This document shows positions 18,900-26,710 of a stretch of 64,000 bases of DNA, piece by piece. The notes under the pieces were generated by a model that saw nothing but the letters and a program-made list of their open reading frames with translations, did not search any database and was not told the origin of the DNA. Source of the stretch: Thermodesulfovibrio sp. (GTDB taxonomy: Bacteria; Nitrospirota; Thermodesulfovibrionia; Thermodesulfovibrionales; UBA6898); the NCBI GenBank assembly GCA_013824615.1, contig PNOC01000001.1, positions 62,001 to 126,000 of the forward strand, written 5' to 3'. A program made the translations under genes and the position numbers. Within the stretch, counting starts at the first letter, position 1; each line of letters starts with the position of its first letter.

Positions 18900-19344
18900 C
18901 CATCGTACCTTTGATCAGATCTATCTTGCCGATTACCCCGGACAATTTACCATCCTGAAGAACAGGTATGAGATGGACGCCCCGGTCGGACATGATAGTG
19001 GCTACATCCTGCAGGCTGGCATCAGGAGCTACGGTGACTACCTGCCTGGTACAGATATCAGACACCTTGGACGCCGACATCAGCCGGATCTCCTCTTCAA
19101 TGGAGGAAGTCCCCTCCAGCGTAATAAAGGCATCAAAAAGCCTGAAGACCGTAGGTATATGGAAACGCCTGTTCTGACGGATCAGATCGTTTTCAGTCAC
19201 GATGCCATAGAGACGCCCTTCCGCATCCAGAACAGGGGCTCCGCTGATGCCCTTGTCGACAAACAGCCTTCCCAGTTCTTCCACAGTCGTCTCGGGCGTC
19301 ACTGAAATAACCTCAGTGTTCATAATATCCCTTGCAGTTTTCAT
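18880..19344 (-). CDS. Tandem CBS-domain protein
   Basis: A 154-aa protein consisting only of a CBS pair: AKDIM-type opening (TARDIMNTEVISVTPETTVEEL), then GAPVLDAEGRLYGIVTENDLI, and a second module (VSDICTRQVVTVAPDASLQDVATIMSDRGVHLIPVL followed by SGVIGKIDLIKG). Such proteins usually bind adenine nucleotides and regulate partners. The target here is unknown. It lies between leuA (5 bp) and tsaE (overlap), so its stoichiometry is tied to the operon rather than to a visible partner enzyme. Confidence 0.9.
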   Translation of the reverse strand: MKTARDIMNTEVISVTPETTVEELGRLFVDKGISGAPVLDAEGRLYGIVTENDLIRQNRRFHIPTVFRLFDAFITLEGTSSIEEEIRLMSASKVSDICTRQVVTVAPDASLQDVATIMSDRGVHLIPVLQDGKLSGVIGKIDLIKGTMGEVQKQ

Positions 19345-19349
19345 TGTCT

Positions 19350-20852
19350 CTACCGCTTTCTTGCCGCGAGTTTATTCAGTGCGTTGACGTACGCCTTTGC
19401 CGCGGCAACAATAATATCCGTGTCTGCGCCCTGCCCCCTGGCCTTCCGGCTGCCCTCTTCGAGCGAAACCAGCACCTCACCAAGGGCGTCTGTTCCTCCT
19501 GTAATGCTCTTGACTTCGAACTTCAGAAGCCTGCTTTTTGTCTTCGTGACAGCCACAATGGCCCGATAAACCGCATCGACAGGACCGTCGCCATGTTCAA
19601 CACTGTCGATAATCTTGTCCTTAACCTTCAATTTCAGCGCTGCAGTAGGCCTGACACTCATGCCACTGGTTATCGACAGATCGACAAGACTGTAGACCGC
19701 AGGAATCCTGCCCACGCCCTCAGACACCAGAGCCTCTATATCCTCATCAAAAATATCCTTTTTCTGATCAGCAAGGCGCTTGAACTTGTCAAAGGCTGTT
19801 TCTATCTCCTCGCTGGTAAGCTCATACCCCAGCTCCTTGATTCTGGTCTTGAATGCATGCCGGCCCGAATGCTTGCCGAGTACCAGTTCTGTCTCTTTTA
19901 ACCCTATGTCAGAGGGCTTGATAATCTCATACGTCATCTTCTCTTTGAGAAGCCCGTCCTGATGGATCCCTGATTCATGAGCAAAGGCATTTGCACCGAC
20001 AATAGCCTTGTTCGGCTGGACCTGCATGCCGGTTATCCGGGTCAGCAGACGACTTGTCCGGATGATCTCCTTCGTCCTGATATTCGTCTTCGCCTTATAG
20101 AAATCTTTCCGGGTGACGAGGTTCATCACGACCTCTTCCATTGAACAGTTCCCGGCCCTTTCACCTATGCCGTTTATCGTGCACTCAACCTGCCCTGCCC
20201 CGTTCTGTATAGCTGCCAGAGAGTTGGCAACCGACAGGCCAAGGTCATTATGGCAGTGGACGGAGATGACCGCTTTCTCCCCAATCTTCTCCTTAATAGC
20301 CTTGATAAGGCGTCCGAATTCCTCTGGGCTGGTGTAACCGACCGTATCAGGAATATTGACGGTTGATGCACCGGCCCTGATCACCGCCTCTACCACCTCG
20401 ATAAGATAGGGGATGTCTGTCCGGGTTGCGTCCATCGGAGAAAATTCCACGTCGTCCACGAGGCTTCGCGCGTATTTAACCATTTCGATTGAGCGTTTCA
20501 AAGCCTCTTCCCTGCTGACCTTGAACTGATATTTCAGGTGTATGTCCGAGGTGGAGTGAAAGGTGTGGATGCGCCGCTTAGGTGCATCCCTGATAGCCTC
20601 CCAGGCCCGTTTGATATCTTCTTCCCTGGCACGCGCAAGCCCGGCGATAACCGCTCCCGGCACTTCATTCGCTATCCGTTTGACCGCGTCAAAGTCGCCA
20701 GGGGAAGCTATCGGAAAACCGGCCTCAATAATATCCACGCCCAGCTTGACCAGTTGCCGCGCAATCTGGATCTTCTCTTCAACATTCATGGACGCTCCGG
20801 GCGACTGTTCACCGTCCCGCAGCGTCGTATCAAATATCCTGATGACTCTCAT
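19350..20852 (-). CDS. leuA: 2-isopropylmalate synthase
   Basis: Catalyses the first committed step of leucine synthesis, condensing acetyl-CoA with 2-oxoisovalerate. The 500-aa protein has the TIM-barrel HMGL-like catalytic half (IFDTTLRDGEQSPGASM, the metal-binding VHCHNDLGLSVAN, GIGERAGNCSMEEVVM and ANAFAHESGIHQDG), then the C-terminal allosteric LeuA domain with GGTDALGEVLVSLEEG. Citramalate synthase is a related alternative, but length and motifs favour LeuA. It starts at an ATG with AGGAG upstream, 4 bp after pssA, close to ilvC in a branched-chain amino-acid neighbourhood. Confidence 0.93.
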   Translation of the reverse strand: MRVIRIFDTTLRDGEQSPGASMNVEEKIQIARQLVKLGVDIIEAGFPIASPGDFDAVKRIANEVPGAVIAGLARAREEDIKRAWEAIRDAPKRRIHTFHSTSDIHLKYQFKVSREEALKRSIEMVKYARSLVDDVEFSPMDATRTDIPYLIEVVEAVIRAGASTVNIPDTVGYTSPEEFGRLIKAIKEKIGEKAVISVHCHNDLGLSVANSLAAIQNGAGQVECTINGIGERAGNCSMEEVVMNLVTRKDFYKAKTNIRTKEIIRTSRLLTRITGMQVQPNKAIVGANAFAHESGIHQDGLLKEKMTYEIIKPSDIGLKETELVLGKHSGRHAFKTRIKELGYELTSEEIETAFDKFKRLADQKKDIFDEDIEALVSEGVGRIPAVYSLVDLSITSGMSVRPTAALKLKVKDKIIDSVEHGDGPVDAVYRAIVAVTKTKSRLLKFEVKSITGGTDALGEVLVSLEEGSRKARGQGADTDIIVAAAKAYVNALNKLAARKR

Positions 20853-20855
20853 GTC

Positions 20856-21626
20856 CTATGCTCCTGTCTGCCTTTCTTCACGTTTTGTTCTCAACTTTCT
20901 AAAGATAAGCACGCTATTTTCAATTATACCCCAAACCAGATACACCATTGCAAAGATAAACATGGCAGAGGAGGCATGGATAAGGAATACGAATAGTATG
21001 AGAACAAAGACAATAAGCACCCAGAAAGGCTTGCGCTCCCTGAAGTCAATCTCCTTCACCCCGTGAAACCGGAGCGTGCTGACCATGAGCAGCGCAAGAA
21101 TAATGGTAAACAGCGGATAAAAAATATTTTTTTCCGGCGGACCTACCCGGACCTCATACCCGTAATAGAAAATGACAACCGAGGACAGGACTGCTGCAGC
21201 GCCCGGAATCGGCATGCCCTTGAAGGCCTTGGAACCGGAAGAGCCTGTCTGAACATTGAAACGGGCCAACCTTAGCGCACCGCAGGCCACGAAGAGAAAG
21301 GCAGCTGCCCAGCCGAGCCTGCCAAACGGCATCAGGGTCCATTTGTACATCATGACAGATGGTGCTACGCCAAACGCAACCAGGTCTGACAACGAGTCAA
21401 GCTCAACGCCAAAACGCGTTGACGTGTTCGTCAAACGGGCAATCCAGCCGTCCAGACCATCAAAGATGATGGCGACGATGATGGCCCAGGCTGCATAGAT
21501 ATAATTGCCGTTGATCGCCGACATAATCGCAAAAAAACCGCAATACATACCGCAGAGCGTCAGCGTATTGGGAAGAAGATACACACCTTTTTTGGGTACT
21601 TTATCAGGCAGTGCTTTATGTTCCAT
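20856..21626 (-). CDS. pssA: CDP-diacylglycerol-serine O-phosphatidyltransferase
   Basis: Integral membrane enzyme making phosphatidylserine from CDP-diacylglycerol and serine (256 aa). The CDP-alcohol phosphatidyltransferase motif D-G-x2-A-R-x8-G-x3-D-x3-D is present as DGLDGWIARLTNTSTRFGVELDSLSD. Several transmembrane helices are visible, and the N-terminal LLPNTLTLCGMYCGFFAI is typical of the type II family. I chose the ATG at 21626; an in-frame extension to 21689 would overlap psd. It sits directly after psd, whose product uses its product, giving phosphatidylethanolamine. Confidence 0.94.
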   Translation of the reverse strand: MEHKALPDKVPKKGVYLLPNTLTLCGMYCGFFAIMSAINGNYIYAAWAIIVAIIFDGLDGWIARLTNTSTRFGVELDSLSDLVAFGVAPSVMMYKWTLMPFGRLGWAAAFLFVACGALRLARFNVQTGSSGSKAFKGMPIPGAAAVLSSVVIFYYGYEVRVGPPEKNIFYPLFTIILALLMVSTLRFHGVKEIDFRERKPFWVLIVFVLILFVFLIHASSAMFIFAMVYLVWGIIENSVLIFRKLRTKREERQTGA

Positions 21627-21633
21627 TTTAGGT

Positions 21634-22269
21634 TTACCCCTGTAGGCACTCAGCGATAACAGTCTCTCCGGCCTTGACGGTCTGATCAAGTCCTACCTTG
21701 ATAATAGCATCTTTGGGCAGGTAGATATCGACCCGGGAACTGAATTTGATCATGCCGTACCGCGCGCCGCGCGTAAGCTTTTCGCCCTCACTCACCCTGC
21801 AGACCGCCCGCCGCGCTACAAACCCTGCAACCTGTCTCAGAAGAAGGTCACCGTACCGGGTCCCGAAGACCATCTCTATATTTTCATTCTGGACAGATGC
21901 CTCGTCCTTATAGGCAGCAAAAAACCGGCCTTTATTATGTCGCACCGTTTTCACAACTCCCTCGCAGGGGACGCGGTTCACATGAACATTCAAAGGCGAC
22001 ATGAAGATACTTACCTGGATCACATCGGCCTGCAGATACCGGTCTTCTCTGACCTCCCTTACCACGATGATCCTGCCATCAGCAGGTGAGACCAAAACGT
22101 CTTTCTCCTGAGGAATGGGGCGGTCAGGATCTCTGAAAAACCAGAGCATGAAGAGCACAAGGGGGGCCGGCATGAAGGCATAAAGCGGTCCGAACAGAAA
22201 GAATACGGCAGCAGTAAGCAGGCTGGATGAGACAATAAAAGGATACCCCTCGGGGGCCAGCTTAAGCAT
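21634..22269 (-). CDS. psd: Phosphatidylserine decarboxylase, short pyruvoyl type
   Basis: Converts phosphatidylserine to phosphatidylethanolamine and is membrane-associated. The 211-aa product matches the short Psd family: two N-terminal hydrophobic segments, FFRDPDRPIPQ, VLVSPADGRI, VSIFMSPLNVHVNRVP, GRFFAAYKDEAS and RVDIYLP. The family cleaves itself at Gly-Ser to form a pyruvoyl group, normally F-G-S-R-V-D; here the sequence reads F-S-S-R-V-D, so the glycine is a serine. I use the ATG at 22269, since the longer frame starts at TTG inside the terminator region. pssA follows after 7 bp. Confidence 0.92.
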   Translation of the reverse strand: MLKLAPEGYPFIVSSSLLTAAVFFLFGPLYAFMPAPLVLFMLWFFRDPDRPIPQEKDVLVSPADGRIIVVREVREDRYLQADVIQVSIFMSPLNVHVNRVPCEGVVKTVRHNKGRFFAAYKDEASVQNENIEMVFGTRYGDLLLRQVAGFVARRAVCRVSEGEKLTRGARYGMIKFSSRVDIYLPKDAIIKVGLDQTVKAGETVIAECLQG

Positions 22270-22309
22270 CAAAATTCGAACCGTGGAAGGTGAAAAAACC
22301 TGAGACAAG

Positions 22310-22343
22310 CAGATACCCTGCGGCAGTAACCGCAGGGTATCTG
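22310..22343 (-). terminator. 14-bp hairpin between ilvC and psd
   Basis: A perfect inverted repeat: CAGATACCCTGCGG at 22310-22323, loop CAGTAA, then CCGCAGGGTATCTG at 22330-22343. On the minus strand a T6 run follows after about ten bases. It probably terminates or attenuates transcription leaving ilvC before psd. It could also be an mRNA-stability hairpin. Confidence 0.65.
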
Positions 22344-22399
22344 TTATTTTGAATACTAATGTTTATCGTCATTCCTGCAAGCAAGGTGCATTCTGTATA

Positions 22400-23437
<1,038 letters not shown>

Positions 23438-23505
23438 TTAAACAGCTTTTTATTATATTACAATAATGTTTTATTTTTCTATTGAGTCTGCCGGCAGTGA
23501 CTGTT

Positions 23506-24681
23506 TTATAGAAGTTTCCTGATCCGGGAAAATGCCTCTTCAATGACCTTCGGCTCGGGCAGAAAGGTGCTTCTGAAATAGACCCCGTCCTCCTGCCTTC
23601 CGAAACCGGACCCGGGGACAAAGACAACCCCTTCTTTGAGCGCAGCCCGCACAAAATCCAGGTCTTTCTTCCATTTGTCCGTCTCTATCTTCATAAAGGC
23701 ATAAAAAGCACCCTTAGGAACCGGAAAAGAAACCGGCAGCTTACTGGCCATTTTCACGAAAGTGTCTCTCCGCTCTATAAGCTTCAGCTTCATGTCCGAG
23801 ATATATGCCGGATATGCCTTATCCACCAAAGCCGCGGCCGCAGCCTTCTGAAACTCCCAGTTCACGGAGAGACGCTGGTTGCAGAGCAGGAAAAAAGCAT
23901 TCTTCACCTCAGCCCACTTGTCCCCGTGAAACGTGACCCACCCTATTCTGGAACCGGTATAGCAGAAATCCTTGGAAAGTGAACTCCCATAGATGAAGGG
24001 GATTTTATTCCGGGCTATTTTTCTGAAATCGACCTGCTTACCTTCAAGTATCAGCTGGTCGTATGACCCATCGTAAAAAATGGGGACATCGTACTCTGCG
24101 CATAGCGCGATTACCTCTTTAAGATTCTTCTCGGAATAGACCGACCCCAGCGGATTATTGGGGTTGATGATCACCATGGCCTTGGCGCCCTCAATCTTTT
24201 TTGCAAGGTTGCCGACATCTATCTGTCCCTCTGCATCATGCCGGTAAAAAACGCTGTCCCCCTCAAACTGCTTCGCCTTGCTCAGGTAAAGGGGGTATAC
24301 CGGGTTGGGCAGCAGAACCTTTTCACCAAAACCGATGAACGAATGGAAAAAGAAATCGATTCCCTCGGTGAGACCTGCCACGGCGAAGACGTCTTCAGGC
24401 CTGCATTTCTCGATTCTTGCGATAGTTGTCCTGAGCTCTTCGTCCCCTTCTGAAGGTGCGTAGCCCTTCCAGTTCTCATCGAGTGCGCTTTTTACCCGGT
24501 CTGCTATTACCTGGAAAGGCTCAAAGCCATACTGGGGCGGATCTCCGATGTTAAGATAAATCATCTGCCTGCCCTTAGCCTCTTCGCGCTTTGCCTCCAT
24601 CACGATATCCCTGATGGGGTAACTCACGACATTCATTCTCTCTGTAGGCTTATAAGGAAGCTTTCGTCTCAAGTGGATCAT
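23506..24681 (-). CDS. PLP-dependent class I aminotransferase, alanine-transaminase-like
   Basis: A 391-aa fold-type I transaminase. It has the substrate loop LNIGDPPQYGFEP, GLTEGIDFFFHSF, INPNNPLGSVYS, the Asp/Tyr pair that binds PLP (FYDGSYDQLI), and the Schiff-base lysine in SLSKDFCYTGSRIGW. The NIGDP N-terminus and context next to ilvC point to an AlaA/AlaT-like enzyme making alanine or transaminating branched-chain keto acids; the exact substrate cannot be fixed from sequence. The ATG at 24681 has AGGA seven bases upstream. Confidence 0.88.
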   Translation of the reverse strand: MIHLRRKLPYKPTERMNVVSYPIRDIVMEAKREEAKGRQMIYLNIGDPPQYGFEPFQVIADRVKSALDENWKGYAPSEGDEELRTTIARIEKCRPEDVFAVAGLTEGIDFFFHSFIGFGEKVLLPNPVYPLYLSKAKQFEGDSVFYRHDAEGQIDVGNLAKKIEGAKAMVIINPNNPLGSVYSEKNLKEVIALCAEYDVPIFYDGSYDQLILEGKQVDFRKIARNKIPFIYGSSLSKDFCYTGSRIGWVTFHGDKWAEVKNAFFLLCNQRLSVNWEFQKAAAAALVDKAYPAYISDMKLKLIERRDTFVKMASKLPVSFPVPKGAFYAFMKIETDKWKKDLDFVRAALKEGVVFVPGSGFGRQEDGVYFRSTFLPEPKVIEEAFSRIRKLL

Positions 24682-24861
24682 GTCATCATCCTGTTATTTT
24701 TTTTGCCGGGAGAGTACCCTCTCCTGTTTCCAACCCATACAGTGTTCGTGTTTGCCCTGAAAGCATAACATTTGAAAATGATTTTAACAATAAAGGGTGC
24801 TCTATATCATGGGAATTTACCGACATGCATCCGGCATGCAACGGGAAGAAATCAATGTTAT

Positions 24862-24899
24862 AAAAAAAAACGGGCCGGCGACTATTCATCGCCGACCCG
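24862..24899 (-). terminator. Rho-independent terminator of the Lys/Ala-rich gene
   Basis: On the minus strand, CGGGTCGGCGA, loop TGAATAG, TCGCCGGCCCG, then nine T residues (24862-24870). The stem has 11 positions, ten of them Watson-Crick pairs. It lies 15 bp after the gene ending at 24915. The 180 bases between it and the aminotransferase start show no gene. Confidence 0.92.
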
Positions 24900-24914
24900 C
24901 ATATGAAAACAAAT

Positions 24915-25436
24915 TTACTTCTTAGGAGCGTCTGCCTTCGGAGCTGCCTTAGCGTCTGCCTTCGGGGCTGCCTTAGCGTCAGGAGCCTTGTCAGCTGCCT
25001 TAGCTGCCTCAGGAGCCTTCTTCTCAGCTGCCTTAGCGTCAGCTGCAGTCTTCTTGGCTGCTGCCTTTTCCTCAGCTGCCTTCTTCTTGGCTGCTGCTTT
25101 TTCCTCAGCTGCCAGCTTCTTGGCTGCCTTCTTCTCGTCAGCTGCCTTCTTCTTGGCTGCCTTCTTCTCAGCTGCAGTCATCTTCTTGGCATCTGCCTTC
25201 TCGTCAACTGCAGTCTTCTTAGCTGCTGCCTTATCCTCAACAACAACCTTCTTGGCTGCTGCCTTGTCGTCAACGACAACCTTCTTAGCGGCTGCCTTGT
25301 CGTCAGCTACCTTCTTGTCTGCTGCGGCTGCCTTAGGAGCAGTTGCATCAGCCTTCGGAGCGTCAGCTGCAAAAGCAACAATTGAAAGAGAAAGAACAAA
25401 CATTATTGCGGTTACGATAGAGATCATCTTTTTCAT
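24915..25436 (-). CDS. Exported Lys/Ala-rich low-complexity protein
   Basis: A 173-aa protein with a signal peptide (MKKMISIVTAIMFVLSLSI...AFA) followed by about 150 residues almost entirely of Ala, Lys, Asp, Glu and Pro, in repeats such as DDKAAAKKVVV and EEKAAAKKKA, ending in APKADAKAAPK repeats. It looks like histone H1-type or PHA-phasin-like tails, but the signal peptide argues for periplasm or surface. A helical, highly charged fibre or polyanion binder is possible; this is inference. The start is the ATG at 25436, with AGGTGGTG upstream; GTG codons just ahead are less likely. It is monocistronic with its own terminator. Confidence 0.82.
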   Translation of the reverse strand: MKKMISIVTAIMFVLSLSIVAFAADAPKADATAPKAAAADKKVADDKAAAKKVVVDDKAAAKKVVVEDKAAAKKTAVDEKADAKKMTAAEKKAAKKKAADEKKAAKKLAAEEKAAAKKKAAEEKAAAKKTAADAKAAEKKAPEAAKAADKAPDAKAAPKADAKAAPKADAPKK

Positions 25437-25721
25437 TAAATTCACCACCTTTCCTTTTGTAAATTTTTATATCTGAAAGATTTATATATCTGATATAGTT
25501 CATATACAATAAGCATGCCAACTTTAGACAGCCAACAAAACAGCCATTCCGGAACTCACCGGTGCGCTATACAATCCTGATTAGGGCAACCTTTTTACAT
25601 TTTGGGGAAATTCATGGTCTAGCGCACGCCTCATTCAGGATCTCCAGACAAGAACAGCCTGGAAGCAGGAGGCACGAATACTCACCATCAGCCGACAAAA
25701 GTCCTGTTCGTGATTATTCAA
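25437..25721. other. Intergenic stretch without a recognisable gene
   Basis: The first 60 bases are very A/T rich and repeat TATATCTGA, and probably hold the promoter of the Lys/Ala-rich gene on the minus strand (candidate -35 TTGGCA near 25518 and -10 TATATC, spacing 18; weak). I see nothing else convincing up to the tRNA terminator. Confidence 0.4.
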
Positions 25722-25766
25722 CTGAAAATAAATGAAGGCCCTGCGAACCTCTCGCAGGGCCTTCAT
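25722..25766 (-). terminator. Rho-independent terminator of tRNA-Pro transcript
   Basis: A perfect 15-bp stem (ATGAAGGCCCTGCGA and its complement, 25732-25766, loop of five) followed on the minus strand by TTATTTTCAGT. It begins 6 bp after the tRNA CCA end and terminates the ihfA-merR-tRNA transcript. Confidence 0.9.
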
Positions 25767-25772
25767 CCTATA

Positions 25773-25849
25773 TGGTCGGGGCGACCTGATTTGAACAGGC
25801 GACCACTCGCACCCCAAGCGAGTGCGCTACCAGGCTGCGCTACGCCCCG
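25773..25849 (-). tRNA. tRNA-Pro (anticodon GGG)
   Basis: 77 nt with encoded CCA. The acceptor stem CGGGGCG pairs with CGCCCCG, with discriminator A. The anticodon stem CTCGC/GCGAG encloses the loop TTGGGGT, giving anticodon GGG at positions 34-36. The T-arm is CCTGTTCAAATCAGG. It lies 16 bp downstream of the merR-type gene and is probably processed from the same transcript. Confidence 0.96.
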
Positions 25850-25865
25850 ATTTTAAGCTTTTTGT

Positions 25866-26264
25866 TTAACGAATCTGGTTAAGAATGTCTTGAAGTTTTT
25901 TTCTGATAAAACCAATAGCATCCTGCTGTGACCTTGAAATCTTCGGTTTACTTTCCGGTATTGTTCTTACCTCAACAGTTTTTGCCGCTCCCTCGCCAAA
26001 ACGCTTTCTGACGCCTTCAATAGTATACCGCTCCTGGTACAACATTTTCTTGACCTGCAAAATCAGCTCAAGTTCTTTTTTGGTATATACCCTTTGACCA
26101 GACTTATTCTTGCGCGGCTTCAGAAACGGAAACTCAGTCTCCCAGTATCGCAGTACATATGATTCAATGCCCGTAATCCGGCTGACTTCCCCGATTTTAT
26201 AAAACAGTTTATCCGGGAGAGGCAATGCAGGCCTCGGATTATCAACAGCATGATTATGCATCAA
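25866..26264 (-). CDS. MerR-family transcriptional regulator
   Basis: A 132-aa DNA-binding protein. The N-terminal winged helix-turn-helix (FYKIGEVSRITGIESYVLRYWETEFPFLKPRKNKSGQRVYTKKELE, quoted in part) is typical MerR. The C-terminal part is short, without the cysteines of metal sensors, so no ligand can be named. It overlaps the end of ihfA by 11 bp and precedes tRNA-Pro, an arrangement common near translation genes in many Gram-negatives. The target genes are unknown. Confidence 0.9.
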   Translation of the reverse strand: MMHNHAVDNPRPALPLPDKLFYKIGEVSRITGIESYVLRYWETEFPFLKPRKNKSGQRVYTKKELELILQVKKMLYQERYTIEGVRKRFGEGAAKTVEVRTIPESKPKISRSQQDAIGFIRKKLQDILNQIR

Positions 26265-26538
26265 GCTTCTCGAGCTCTTTCTTCAGCTGATTGCTTACCC
26301 GAAATGTTATCACTCTGCGGGGAGTAATTTCAAGGTCCTGCCCTGTTTTAGGATTCCTTCCTCTTCTGGCAAGCTTTTTTCTGACATTAAATGTTCCGAA
26401 GCCCGATATCTTTATCGATTCTCCTTCAACAAAGGTCTGCTTCATCGTCTCGAAGAGATACTCCACTATATCCTGAGCCTCTTTCTTGGAAAGACCGACC
26501 TTTTCAAAGATTGTGTCAACAATATCAGCTTTTGTCAT
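26254..26538 (-). CDS. ihfA: Integration host factor alpha-type DNA-bending protein
   Basis: A 94-aa HU/IHF-family nucleoid protein that binds and bends DNA as a dimer. Family features include MTKADIVDTIFEKVGLSKKEA, VEGESIKISGFGTFNVRKK and the intercalating-proline arm GRNPKTGQDLEITPRRVITF. The ATG at 26538 is chosen because the longer frame begins inside the -35 box of its promoter. HU is the alternative, but length, sequence and linkage to a merR-type gene favour IhfA. Confidence 0.9.
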   Translation of the reverse strand: MTKADIVDTIFEKVGLSKKEAQDIVEYLFETMKQTFVEGESIKISGFGTFNVRKKLARRGRNPKTGQDLEITPRRVITFRVSNQLKKELEKLDA

Positions 26539-26566
26539 CTCAACCGCCCCAAATATAATTTTCTTA

Positions 26567-26595
26567 ATTATATTAAGGAGATACACTCTTGTCAA
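26567..26595 (-). promoter_or_regulatory. Perfect sigma70-type promoter of ihfA-merR-tRNA-Pro
   Basis: TTGACA (26590-26595), 17-bp spacer, TATAAT (26567-26572) on the minus strand: both hexamers are exact consensus at optimal spacing. It lies 28 bp upstream of the ihfA ATG. Confidence 0.93.
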
Positions 26596-26644
26596 GGATA
26601 AAGTAGTTCAAGTAAATTATATTTAGAATATTTTACTCCTCTTT

Positions 26645-26705
26645 TCTGAATCTTCTACCCTGTTCTCTGAATCTTCTTGCGATGTTGTATTGACTTTAGT
26701 ATGAT
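26645..26705 (+). promoter_or_regulatory. Promoter and direct repeats upstream of acyl-CoA synthetase
   Basis: TTGCGA (26677-26682), 17-bp spacer, TATGAT (26700-26705). Only five bases separate the -10 from the GTG start at 26711, so the transcript should start at or next to the start codon (leaderless), and there is no ribosome-binding site. Two copies of TCTGAATCTTCT (26645-26656 and 26666-26677), 21 bp apart, abut the -35 and could bind a regulator on one face of the helix. Confidence 0.65.
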
Positions 26706-26710
26706 GTACT

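Noticed and set aside
24686-24889. 67-codon minus-strand frame upstream of the aminotransferase
   Set aside because: It runs through the terminator hairpin of the Lys/Ala-rich gene and has no recognisable protein pattern.
24915-25436. Lys/Ala-rich protein as a nucleoid histone H1-like protein
   Set aside because: The clear signal peptide argues against a DNA-bound cytoplasmic role.
26539-26595. Longer start for ihfA at 26595
   Set aside because: That codon lies inside the -35 box of the promoter, so it cannot be in the mRNA.
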